Source: Varroa destructor
Lineage: Eukaryota > Arthropoda > Arachnida > Mesostigmata > Varroidae
Length of the DNA stretch: 64,000 nt
Assembly: GCF_002443255.2 (NCBI RefSeq)
Contig: NW_019211456.1
Span: 51,520,486-51,584,485, forward strand
Direction of reading: 5' to 3'
The notes under the pieces are model-generated. The model did not search any database. It had not been told where the DNA came from and was given only the letters and a program-made list of their open reading frames with translations. Below, piece after piece: positions 53,902 through 64,000 of the stretch (the first letter of the stretch is position 1; each line of letters begins with the position of its first letter). The position numbers were made by a program, and so were the translations under genes.

Positions 53902-56621
53902 ATTCTTTCAAAATCAATTGGCCTTCCGCAAATTCAAAGAATTGCGGGTCTGCCGCTCAACGTTGAATTCCCAATACAGTACGCATATCCCCCCGTGTAA
54001 TCTTATCATCGAATAAGCGGTGGGGTTAATTATACCACACCTAATGCATTTTCATAATGTTGATATCTGTATCTATACGGCAAAGACCATTGTCGGCAGG
54101 TGCTGCCATTGCCGATTTACTTTTTGTAGCGAGCTATAACGCTCCTCCGAAAAGGTGGCCTCTTCCTGATCTTGCGCCGGGTGCAAGACAAGTAAGAACA
54201 TCTATATACAATAATAGAAACCTGTGTTTCAGCGGATATTTGTTGGGCTTTTAAACGTTCACCCACTTTTTAATGGTTGGCGTCTTTTTCGTGATATGAC
54301 TATGACAAGAATTGAATCATGAAAATTCTTTTGCACGAATGCTTGTGCTAGTATAACTTTCCCTCAACTTTTAACAACTGCTATTATTATCGGATATAAT
54401 TAGTACTATTGTCAAGCTTGTCAGACAGTAATTTCTGAAATTTTGCTACTTATGTACTTTTTCTGATTTACTTTTCTTTTCTAAACTTTTCTCTGCTCGG
54501 TGCCGAAGCGGTCTGCATTTTGGGTGGGTCCGTCAGGAGCAAATTTTAGCAAAAACACGGCAAAAATACCGCGTACTCGACGTCGCGTTCCTTACGACTT
54601 CCTCGCTGGAAAAACATATCTAGGAAAACAAAGATCGTCTCTGAGACTGGCAGTTAATGAGCAATATTGGGCAACGCTTGCCGAGATCAGTTTTAACATT
54701 TCCAAGTTGGCGATTCCAATTCTAACCACAAACCATGCTTTAAACAGCAGTAAGAATGTCAACAGTAGGCTCTATAGCATAAAAATTAAAGCCAAAACGT
54801 TAATAGCTATTTATCTCTCTCAGGGAAGGTTGAACCCTTGTAAAAGTTTGCTGTACTTGAAATGATTTAAAAACAAACGCTTGGTCGATTCAGTATAATC
54901 GTATCTTAGTAATCGTATCGTATCGTAAGTTAATTGCTACCTAATTACTTTATTACTTATTCCACAGATAAGAAGCTTCTGTGGCCTGAAGGCCGTCGAA
55001 GCGCCTCTATTTACTTTAGTCATTGAGCTTCCGTTAAAAATGATAGACCTTGCACTAAAGGTTTATATGGCTTATATATACTTATTTTCGGGACCTCTAG
55101 GGTGCTCTTCTGATTAGAAAATGGGTAAACGTGCATAATTATTATAATGAATCTATTACTGTCATGTACAAAGTGGAATTACATTATGTTATTGTCTCGT
55201 ATGACCTTTATGAAGTTATCTTCTTTGACAAAATCGATCCTTGCAGCCGCTAGAAACTCACTTGTTTAGAAGCAAAGTATCAATGTAGCCGTAAAATCAT
55301 AGTAAACTGAAATTAAGAGTAATTTGTGAAACTGCTATTGATAGCACTATTTTTGCATCTCTGTCCTCTAAATATTTTGAAAAATTTTGCGATTAACGTC
55401 CTTCAATTGTACCAGAGACGGGGCTATCCCTCATCACTGAAAAACGGAGTCGGAAGCCGAGGCTTCAAAGCAAATATGTTAGATTGACTAAGATAGTTTT
55501 TACAGTGTCCTCTTTCTAACTTGTTGGTTTAAATTGATTGACTTACTCGTATATATAATTCTATGAGCGCGGTTGAATTCGAAAATGACTTAAAAATAAT
55601 TTAGTGTTACATTTACATGAATATTTTCTGCACTACTTTTTCACTCATGCTATGGCTTGACCGGAATACACTTCAGAGATTGTTTTAAAGAACTGATTGA
55701 AAGAACGCTTAATGTACTTCTACTGCTGAAACTTCACGGGTGTCACGAAGGACCGTTTCGACACGAAAATCTCCGTCGTAAGCGTTTAGCGCGAAACATC
55801 TTAAAATTTTGACCTGTTTCTTAGTTTTAATCAACTAGCAAGGATAAAAGCTCGACCCAGAGTCAACATTATACATCTGATGGGGTGCAAGATAAACCCA
55901 ATTTATTTCACTAGCACTTATGTGATGCCATATATAATCTATGCGTCCATAAACATTTAAATACTTAGCTATACATTGTTTTTCGGTAGATGTTTGTATA
56001 ACAGGCAAACTTTATACTCAAATCTACCTGATGAAACTTCTCCTATTACATTGGGCTGATCTTATCTAAAGATAGCAACATAAACGCTATAACCGTTGCT
56101 GGATTTAAGTCAAATACGCGATGGTTCTAAATCTCCGAAATTAGAACATATCATCATAGTAATATATCATCATGATAAAAAAAACAGTAATAACAATAAA
56201 ACCACCTGATAACGGTCACCGTTCTTTTGTTATTATCGTATTTATTTGAGACGCTTTCACATAAGCTCAACATGTTGTAACTTTTGCTTCGTGTCGATAT
56301 CACGTTCGTTTTTAACAGTATCCGTATATTCAAATCATTATGATAAAACTATTTACAACTTCGCGAAAATATGCTATGCCACTTTGGCTGTTGTTAAATT
56401 GCATCAATGACCATTTGATACTCAGGTAAGGCTTGGTTATCTCGGGTGTCTGTCACTTTCGAGCATAGACACAATAGTTGCAATTCATAGAAACATGCTC
56501 AGTTTAACAGGTCTTAGTCTACAAAACCTCTACCAGAGAAAGGCAATATGCACAAAATTTTTAATGTTGTTGCTGGTGTTCAATAACTTGCTTACTCCAT
56601 TTTCTCGTATTTTATCATTTT

Positions 56622-56654
56622 ATCATATTTTGTGTCTACTACACAAAATATGAT
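56622..56654. repeat. Perfect 14-bp inverted repeat with 5-nt loop
   Basis: ATCATATTTTGTGT (56622-56635), loop ctact, exact reverse complement 56641-56654. Intergenic, about 520 nt beyond the 3' end of the NTAN1 reading frame. Confidence 0.88.
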
Positions 56655-57176
56655 CGTCGTTAAACCAGAAGTCAAGACCAGGATGGAGCCCTGAACTTTC
56701 CATAGAACAAATATGAAGTGCATAAACCTGGTCTAAAGGCCGAGCTTAGCATAGGTATATACCCCTATATCATGAGTTGCATATCGGACGCGTATACAAA
56801 TAAATATACTTCATCTAATTGCTTGAGGTAATGTAACGACATCTTTTTAGGACATAATATAGATACAGGTATTCTATTCTGTATAAATAGAAAAAGCCAC
56901 CATGAACCTTAGTCAGAAAACGGCCAACTGTTGTCTATCCTCTTGATCTCAGTATTTACATTTTGATGTGCACCTTCCATGCGCGATTTGTATGGAAGAA
57001 GGCGTTTTAAGAAATACAACACGGGTATAATAATTCGTAATAATAAGAAAAATAAAAACGATAATATCTCAATTTAACAATAAGTATACAACCGAGCAAT
57101 CTAACCCACATAGATCAACCAACGACATGAGCCGCCCTCTCCTATACACTCATAATCACATCAGGGGTTACATAAA

Positions 57177-59096
57177 TCAACGAAAATCGTATCGACAGAT
57201 ATCCCATAGTCCATGTTCGTTTTTGCGGAAGAAGTGTGCTGTATTGTCGGGAAAGACAGTGACTGTGGGAAATGGGTTTTGCTGGATGAACTTGAAGGTG
57301 GCGCGAACGTTCATGACAAAATGCGCGGGCTCAACCTCAGGGGAAGTCGACAGGTTCTGCAAGATGAAGTCGTCACTTTGCTGCAGCCACAGGTCCACAC
57401 CTGATACAAACACAAGCATACCGCAGTTCCAATGCCATGTCACATACGCATTGATCAACAAAAAAAAAATTAGTAATGATAGTGATATTAATAACAACAA
57501 TGTGAAAAGCAGGGCCAAATAATTGGCGAAAACTTAACAACAGAGAGAAATACACGGATAAGAGAGTTGAATAAGTGTAAAACGTATATGGAACGAACAA
57601 TGATACAGAGGTCTGCTTTCAGTAGCTGCCAACTACTAGTGTTATGGATGCTCCATTGAACAATACGCAAATTTATAAATATGTAAAGTTAACGCACTCG
57701 GTAAATTAATGTTATATTATTGTCGACACATCGCCTGATAGGTTTAGTTAGAAATATTACAGAGTTACTTAATATATGATAATGCTTTAGTCACTCACCC
57801 CTCATGGGTTCATAATTGAACGGCCCAATCTTCATTAAGCCTAGTGAACAGTCGTACACATCAAACATTACATGCTTGACGTCTCGCGATCCCGTGAAGA
57901 AGACGGCACTCCTAAGATCTAACTCTGGACCCTTATCAGGAAATGAGGCAAGGAATATTTCACCGGTTTTGATTAGCACCCCAACACCTGTCACGATCGG
58001 CCAATTCAACGCATTTCTATGCGTAGTGTTGAGTTCACCAACGCACATTTGTACCAAATGTAAGCGTATGGCCTGTTTATGCAGAGCGTATAGCACCTGC
58101 ATGCTGATTTGCTCAGACAATTGACGCTGATCTAAAAACCCTCCAACAATGGTAACCTCAAAACGATTTTGCTTGCTTTCAGGTTGCCCATACTGAGAAA
58201 CACAAGTAGCCAAAGGAACGCGTTATAGCAACAATATTAAGAAATGCTGAGAAACGTTTCAGACTTTCACTTAAACCTTGGATCACATTTCGGTTGGTAA
58301 ATTCAATAGGTTTTTATGGCAGAAGGCATAACTTTTACGTCGGAGAGGTTATTTCTTTAGTGAGAAATAGTTGTCTAAAGTGCTATATGAATTTCAATAT
58401 ACAAACAACGACAAAGATTCAAGCAAATTTCGAAATTCTGCTTACCTGGTACTGTTCGTGCGACAGATCATGCAATTTGTGAATTATCTTACTGACGCCA
58501 TCCTCAATACCGTTTCCATCGAAATGACCTAAACCAACTGCTCCATTACCCGTGTGGCGAATAATTACGCATTGACACGTCGTCATGTCGTCCGTACCTA
58601 TGAAAAATGATTCAGAAGCACTCTGCTTTCAATTGACTTTGTCGTAATAAAATTTCAGATTTTGTGTGGGTAATTGTGTAACGTTCACTAGATAGGTCTT
58701 TAATAATATACAGTTAGTTTAAAAACATCTAATTGGCTTCTAATGCTTTTTTTGTAAGATGAGCTGCTTCTATTATTCTGTCGAATTTCAAAGTGTAAAA
58801 CGATATTCCCCACGTTTCTTTGCACCGAAAAAGAGTTAATCCAAATCTGTGATTTAATGAACTTCTGAAAATAGCGGTTTTAGCTTTTTACCAATGATTG
58901 AGACATGTTTATCAGATGCAGCGGTTACTGCCAACTCCCGTTGGTGTATGTACAAGAGTCCGTGTGGGCTAACCACTTTAGCCACTTGCGATACCAGGAG
59001 TGAGCTCATATCCTTGAAGTGTGGAAAGCGCTCGAATAGGCTGTGTGTATCCACTGGCATGAAGTCGAGAACCTGGTCGTTAATGACCAACGGCAT
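57177..59096 (-). CDS. NTAN1: Protein N-terminal asparagine amidohydrolase (PNAD), 4 exons
   Basis: Deamidates N-terminal Asn to Asp, a first step in the Arg/N-degron pathway. Exons in coding order: 59096-58892, 58597-58446, 58192-57799, 57400-57177 (TGA at 57179-57177). They sum to 975 nt, or 324 aa; human NTAN1 is 310 aa. All introns are GT-AG with matching phases (gtaaaa/catag, gtaagc/ctcag, gtgagt/tcag). It starts MPLVI and has the family blocks SPHGLLYIHQRELAVTAA, GTDDMTTC, VIIRHTGNGAVGLGHFDG, VTIVGGFLDQRQLSEQ, GVLIKTGEIFLASFPDKGPE, ILQNLSTSPEVEPAHFV and FRKNEHGLWD. Cys76, in TTC at the start of the catalytic part, corresponds to the nucleophilic cysteine of human NTAN1 (Cys75). The gene looks complete and intact. 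Confidence 0.95.
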
Positions 59097-60499
59097 CTTG
59101 TCTTTACTTAATCTCGCGGTATTCTATTGTATAACCACTGAACACCGCTGAAAATGATTGAAAGTAGAGCATAAATTTGTATCTCAGAATTTTAATTTAT
59201 CTATACAAAACCAACTTTAGGTAGCTCCTGTAATATGCATAAAAGTTAATTGGTACCAGGAAGCAGATAAGGTTATATTAAGCGCTAACGACCACAGGTA
59301 AAATCATTATACTATGCTACCATAGTCACTTCTTTATGTAATATATGATTCTGCATAAATCGAGCCAATATGAAATTTTTCCCTGATATTTGCTACTCTT
59401 GAGCTTGTCTTTGTTCGGTAAACCGTGACAGAATACACGATTTTGGTTTGAGATAACGGATTGATGTGTAAATCTTCACAAGTAAATCTCTGTAATATAA
59501 AATAGGGCTGATTGATTCGCCAAGCATACCTAACCCACTAGGCCTCTGCTTAAACCGATGAACTTTTAGAGTACCATAATACATTGCATATTTCACTGCA
59601 TTTCCAAGACAAACTATATATCCTTTTTCCACAAATAAAACAATACTAAAACAAGCTGTAATGGTTTAAATTACAAAAATATGTATAGGCAGTAAAACTC
59701 TGTAATATATCATAAAAATTTAACAGGCAATGACGAACCCATAGCCAAAATGAGAGACTGGAGGCCACTGTTCTGTGTATCTCGTCAAATTCAGGCTACA
59801 AACGACGTTCATTTCTCAAATAACAGCGCGAACGTTCGAAATGATGGAATACTTGCTGACGATACGGCTGGTTTTGAAACGAGCGGCACACAGGATAACA
59901 GAGAAACACGAAGTCCTCCGACTGAATGTTATCTATTCTACCTAGAAATGTGTCGGCTTTGTACCGTGCACACGCACGGATACCTATTATATTAGTAATA
60001 ATTTAATTTGGGTTGACTAAATCGATATGTGCATCACACCTATACTGCAAGTTCCTCAAAAAAGTTGATGTTGTTCAAGGCGTCAAATTTTGATTGCTAC
60101 TTTTCACAAAACTCTACGATAAACGTACACAGACAGAGAAGTATAAGCACACGCAATCCTTTACACTATAGATACGTAAAATAGCATGGGTATTCGAATC
60201 ACTTCAAAGCGAATGTTTAAATCCTCTGTTTTCATATCAGGAAAGTTGGTCAGTCGTGACCAACGAATTGCTATCAACTGTCAGTTGTGCCTGACTCATG
60301 AGCCTTTCCCGGAAGATCAGTGATGACTGAACTCACTTGTAAGAGCACCTGAACACTCGCAGCTGCTGTTGCCGCTCGTTCGCAATTGTTTTACGACCTT
60401 TTGGGAATTCGCGCTCTCCTCTGAACTTATTTAAATTCCCTTCTGCTATGTGTATTGTCCTATAAAGAACTGAATTAAAAAATTAAGGTTGTCCTCATT
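59097..60499. other. Upstream flank of NTAN1, non-coding
   Basis: The promoter and 5' UTR of NTAN1 (- strand) should lie just above 59096, but no core element is clear. The - strand frame at 59393-59632 and the + strand frame at 59750-59995 are open without any family match. A weak box-A-like string (GCCTAGTGGGTTAG, - strand, near 59535) has no box B. Confidence 0.4.
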
Positions 60500-60780
60500 C
60501 AGACTTCAACAGTTCGGCGACTGTCTGCCAGTTTCATCGGGGTCGCTTCCCCGTTGGCGCTGTGATGGCGTCAGGTCATAGGTCAGCTGAGCCGTTCACC
60601 GAAAAAAGGAATGTCTACCCAACCCTGCGGTGATGGCGAAGTCAACCATTGTGGGACGATCAACCATTCGCCGCTAGCGGCTTCGTGGGAGAGGGCAAAC
60701 AAGCTTCTTCTTTCCCATATGAAGAAACCTCACTGATGTGCACATCAGCTGATGCTTCTAAAGTGCTCCCATCGGCACGG
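60500..60780 (+). promoter_or_regulatory. GC-richer patch with a 41-codon ATG frame; possible promoter or 5' exon
   Basis: A compositional island in otherwise AT-rich DNA. It holds an ATG frame from 60611 to TGA at 60734-60736 (MSTQPCGDGEVNHCGTIN...), starting after accgaaaaaagga. The peptide matches nothing I recognise. The patch could be the promoter and 5' exon of a gene beyond the window, or simply chance. Confidence 0.2.
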
Positions 60781-63700
60781 TCATACTAACAACGATGCAT
60801 GTCAGTTACCCTTTGACAGGCCTTGCGAAATTATTTCAGTACATAGTGAATTTAAATATAATAAATATATTGTATCTACTTCATTTGCTTATTAAGAGGC
60901 CTTCGCCTACATTTTGCAGGTAATGAAGGTTAAGGGTATTTAACGTGTGACATAGAGTTAGTTAATTGAGTTCCTTCCAATTGACACAAGTTTCAAGGCA
61001 TTTTATGTCTAGATATGACTACCGTTATGACTCATATATATAAATAAAAAAGATACATGAAAAGTACAGTTTGACACGAGACTTTTCTGACTGAGCATAT
61101 TGTTTGTTATCGTTTAGCTATCGCACATCTTTGTTTACTTCTAATATTCACACTAAAGGCCATTTATAGAAAAAAAAAACTGTGTCTACAGAGCTGACAC
61201 GTCTACCGTCCTATCCGGCTATGATGTTCTGCAGCAGAGAATTGCCGTGTTTTCTGAACGTGTTCAAAAGTGTCCGGTAAGATCAGGCACCTTGCAATAT
61301 TAAAAAGCTCCACGCAGCGCTCGTCCTTTTAATTAATCAGTAAGCAGACGCATTGATAATTTTGGTGCACCGATAAGCAACTGGAAAACTAAAATCTTAA
61401 TTGGCGCCAAAAATCTGCTAATGCTTAACAAACGGGAAAGTGTTTTATTGAACAAAGCATTCACATTTAGAACAGCTTAGTTACACGCTAGAAACGAAAT
61501 ATAGATTTCGTAGTATAATTTTCTACCTATAAAATTATTATCTTATTTTACACTCTATACGGCACAGCGTCGAACAATATAAGGAAAGAATTTTTAGTCA
61601 GTCCTACAACCTAATTGCAATGTTCAGTTAGTATCATCATCTTTAATTGGCGGAAGTCGGAAAATTCGAATTCGATATCAGCTGGCAGTGTCTATTGACA
61701 CAATTATTTTGTTCTCGAGAACAAAATGTACGTGCAACCGTTATGCGGCTATTGACTGTGTTGTCCTGTAGAACTTTTTCCAAACCCTGTGATAATTTAC
61801 TCTTAGTATTAGTAGTCAGTGGTCATCGTCAAGTTGAGTAATGGCATCGGGAAAACTCATTGGAATAGAAAATTCTGCCATTTAGGTTAAGAAACGAAAA
61901 GTCGAATAGGATACAAATAGCCGACTTACTTCTGGTTTGCCACCAGGAAGGTACACAATTGCTGCTTGACGTCCTCAAGGGTAGGCAGGAGATTTTTAGG
62001 AATATAATTTGAAGAAAGACAAGACTATTAAAGCAGTGTATGACTTTGCATTTCAGCAACGATTTTGAGAAGATGTGTGGTTTGGCGCAGATACTTTCAG
62101 ATAATTTTAAATTGATTTTGTTTTATTGCAAAATTAATCAAACTTAGACTATCACAGCGTTTTGAAATACTGCGATTACACGCCGGTGTGTCCTCTTAGT
62201 GGTGCGGGAGTAACTTGATCTAGGTCGAGCAGGAGGGCGAGATTTAGCTAAAGAAAGTATTCCAATAATCTCAAACGGATAACTAGTTTATTGGGGTCGA
62301 CGAAGTGAGTTGCGCGTCCTGTTTTGCCGACTGAGATAAGCGGTACTTTCGGCGTTATTTATGTCCTAATCTCTGGATATCATCACGCAAGGCATTCAAA
62401 CATATAAAGAACTCACTGATGCAAGAAACGCTGTTAAAGTTTGGATAGAGTTTGGAGAAAGTTTGGGTAGATAATAATAAACCTTTAGTATAATGACTGA
62501 CCCTTTGTTCTTGAGTTTTTTTTATCTTATGCGGTGAACAAATGAACTTTACGCTACTAAATGAAAGGCGTTTGCTGAGATCATGTATCGTAAAGTGACC
62601 TAGTGCATATGTACTTGCGGCCATTAACTTTCCGGGTATTATTAACTATTGTATTCATAGATAGCATAGATAGATAGTTAATCGTCATATTAAAACAATC
62701 GAACGTCTAGTCGAAAAGTCTTTATCCGTCCATATACGTCAACTGATTCATAAATAAACAAGAATATTACAAAACGAGGCAAAGGGAATTTTTTTTTAAT
62801 TCAGTGCGTTTTTTCTTCAATCGGCTTTATTGGAAATCGTTATCACTCAAGGCGTATTTGATAGCTTATAAAGAGAGATAAACTTTGCAGGTTTCTTACG
62901 TACTACGTTACGTAGAACGGTTTGCAATGTCGATGAACTACCACATTATCGGAATGTAACGTTTATATTTTTCTAATTTAATAATATTCGCGAAATGTGA
63001 TTTTAGGATTTTTGCACCTGTTAGGCAGCTTGTATACTCAACTCAAATCGGTTAGATCAATCTGATTTTAGAAAATCGTGTAGAACGGTTCATCTAAGGC
63101 AGTACTGCCTGCGACGTAAAAGATGCCAAACGCAAGGTACCTCTAAGACTGTCATTTCTTGAATGGTAAAGGCTTTTAGGGCACTCGGATACTTTGAGAT
63201 AATTGTAGTGTTCTTCTACTTACTGTATTTGTTGCTTTTTGCAGACTAAATACAGGTTGGGTAGTGAAAATAGGTTGCCGCCTAGACTACTTAAGCCCTG
63301 TACTAGTCGATTTAGTGTCGGTACTTGAATCTTCGCAAATGCCATGAGACTGCCACTAACATCTTTACCGAAACTACCTTCGAAGCGCAACACACTGAGT
63401 CCGGTGAATTAATGAGTCTAATTTGCACGAAATCTTCTGGTAATGCGAAATGTTATCATGATGCGTTAAACACCATTTCACTTATTAACTATAATCAGGG
63501 TAAATCTATAAATGTAACGATCTAAGAGGCGACAACAAATTAAAACTTAAAATAAAATATTTAAAGCTAAGTGTACAAGTTATGAAAACATTTCACAAGT
63601 GTTAAATCTTTAGAAAGTGAGCAAGATCTAAATTTGCAGGAAATAGCCTGGTGTTCCACATTTATTTCAGCGATTATAGCAGATTTTTAGAAATAATTCT

Positions 63701-64000
63701 GCGCTATTTTGAGAAATTTGAAATGTATAATAGAATGTTGGAGGCTTCTTTAATACTTATAGGCAACGTACTAGAAAATTAAGAAGTAGTAATGACACGT
63801 AGAAAATTCGTACATCCCGTTTGTTTTCATTATAAAATAATCGCAAGCAATTGCTGTGGCCTACTAGGTTGTTTCCAGAAGCTTAGTGATATTAGAAATT
63901 TTCGTGTTACAGTACATAATCATTTCGCTCACAAATAATATTGGCCTGTACAGATATACATACATATATGTATACAATCAATATGAATAGTATTTCTGTC
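60781..64000. other. AT-rich non-coding stretch to the window end
   Basis: No gene seen on either strand. Open frames are short and unrelated to known families. It contains a 22-bp perfect palindrome (listed separately). Confidence 0.45.
61706..61727. repeat. Perfect 22-bp palindrome
   Basis: Each half is ATTTTGTTCTC / GAGAACAAAAT, with no spacer, centred between 61716 and 61717. The core GTTCTCGAGAAC resembles a dyad binding site for a dimeric transcription factor, but no gene is adjacent. Confidence 0.92.

Larger units (their letters stand above)
49911..57176. other. Intergenic stretch between the Mextli-like gene and NTAN1
   Basis: No supported gene. Two weak hints of coding sequence are 54130-54191 (clean acceptor and donor) and the open frame at about 54500-54865; both are discussed in the findings. 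Inverted repeats at 53837-53901 and 56622-56654 and a - strand tRNA-like remnant at about 53318-53398 are listed separately. Confidence 0.4.

Noticed and set aside
54500..54865. 121-codon open frame, basic protein
   Set aside because: Starts at GTG, no clear acceptor at its edge and no family match; kept only as a hint beside the orphan exon-like segment at 54130.
1..64000. CRISPR arrays, operons, prokaryotic defence or phage modules
   Set aside because: The window is intron-bearing eukaryotic DNA; no spaced direct repeats of CRISPR type and no bacterial-style gene clusters were seen.

Overview
This is a 64 kb window of eukaryotic nuclear DNA, and every gene I can support has introns. Overall it is AT-rich, with many simple repeats, long stretches that show no gene, and one 100-N scaffold gap. 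The gene content points to an arthropod. There is a chitin-binding (Rebers-Riddiford type) cuticle protein and a Mextli-type eIF4E-binding protein, a family I know from insects and nematodes. A chelicerate such as a mite is my best guess, from the style of the cuticle protein and the intron and repeat texture. That guess is inference, not proof.

Layout. 2.5-2.9 kb, + strand: the last exon of a cuticle protein whose signal-peptide exon I could not find. 14.9-17.6 kb, + strand: a complete five-exon aspartylglucosaminidase (lysosomal glycoasparaginase), one of whose introns appears to be GC-AG. 29.4-32.3 kb, + strand: calcineurin regulatory subunit B, with the start codon alone on the first exon. 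43.8-48.3 kb, + strand, possibly with a 5' exon near 41 kb: a Mextli homologue with an N-terminal MIF4G-like region, a long Gln/Ala tract, a KH domain and a C-terminal region resembling an eIF4E-binding motif. 57.2-59.1 kb, - strand: a complete four-exon protein N-terminal asparagine amidohydrolase (NTAN1).

The five genes are unrelated housekeeping or structural genes. Nothing suggests a functional cluster, a defence system or horizontal transfer. The rest (about 3-14.7, 17.6-29.2, 32.4-43.7, 48.4-57.1 and 59.1-64 kb) is mostly non-coding. It contains GC-richer islands that may be promoters, weak tRNA-like (possibly SINE-derived) remnants, several near-perfect inverted repeats and microsatellites. 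A marked A-rich strand bias follows the calcineurin B gene and may reflect a very long 3' UTR or transcribed region.

I did not find a convincing new system. The points most worth a second look are the frame breaks inside the Mextli gene, the GC-AG intron in the glycoasparaginase gene, the one-codon first exon of calcineurin B, and the perfect or near-perfect palindromes.
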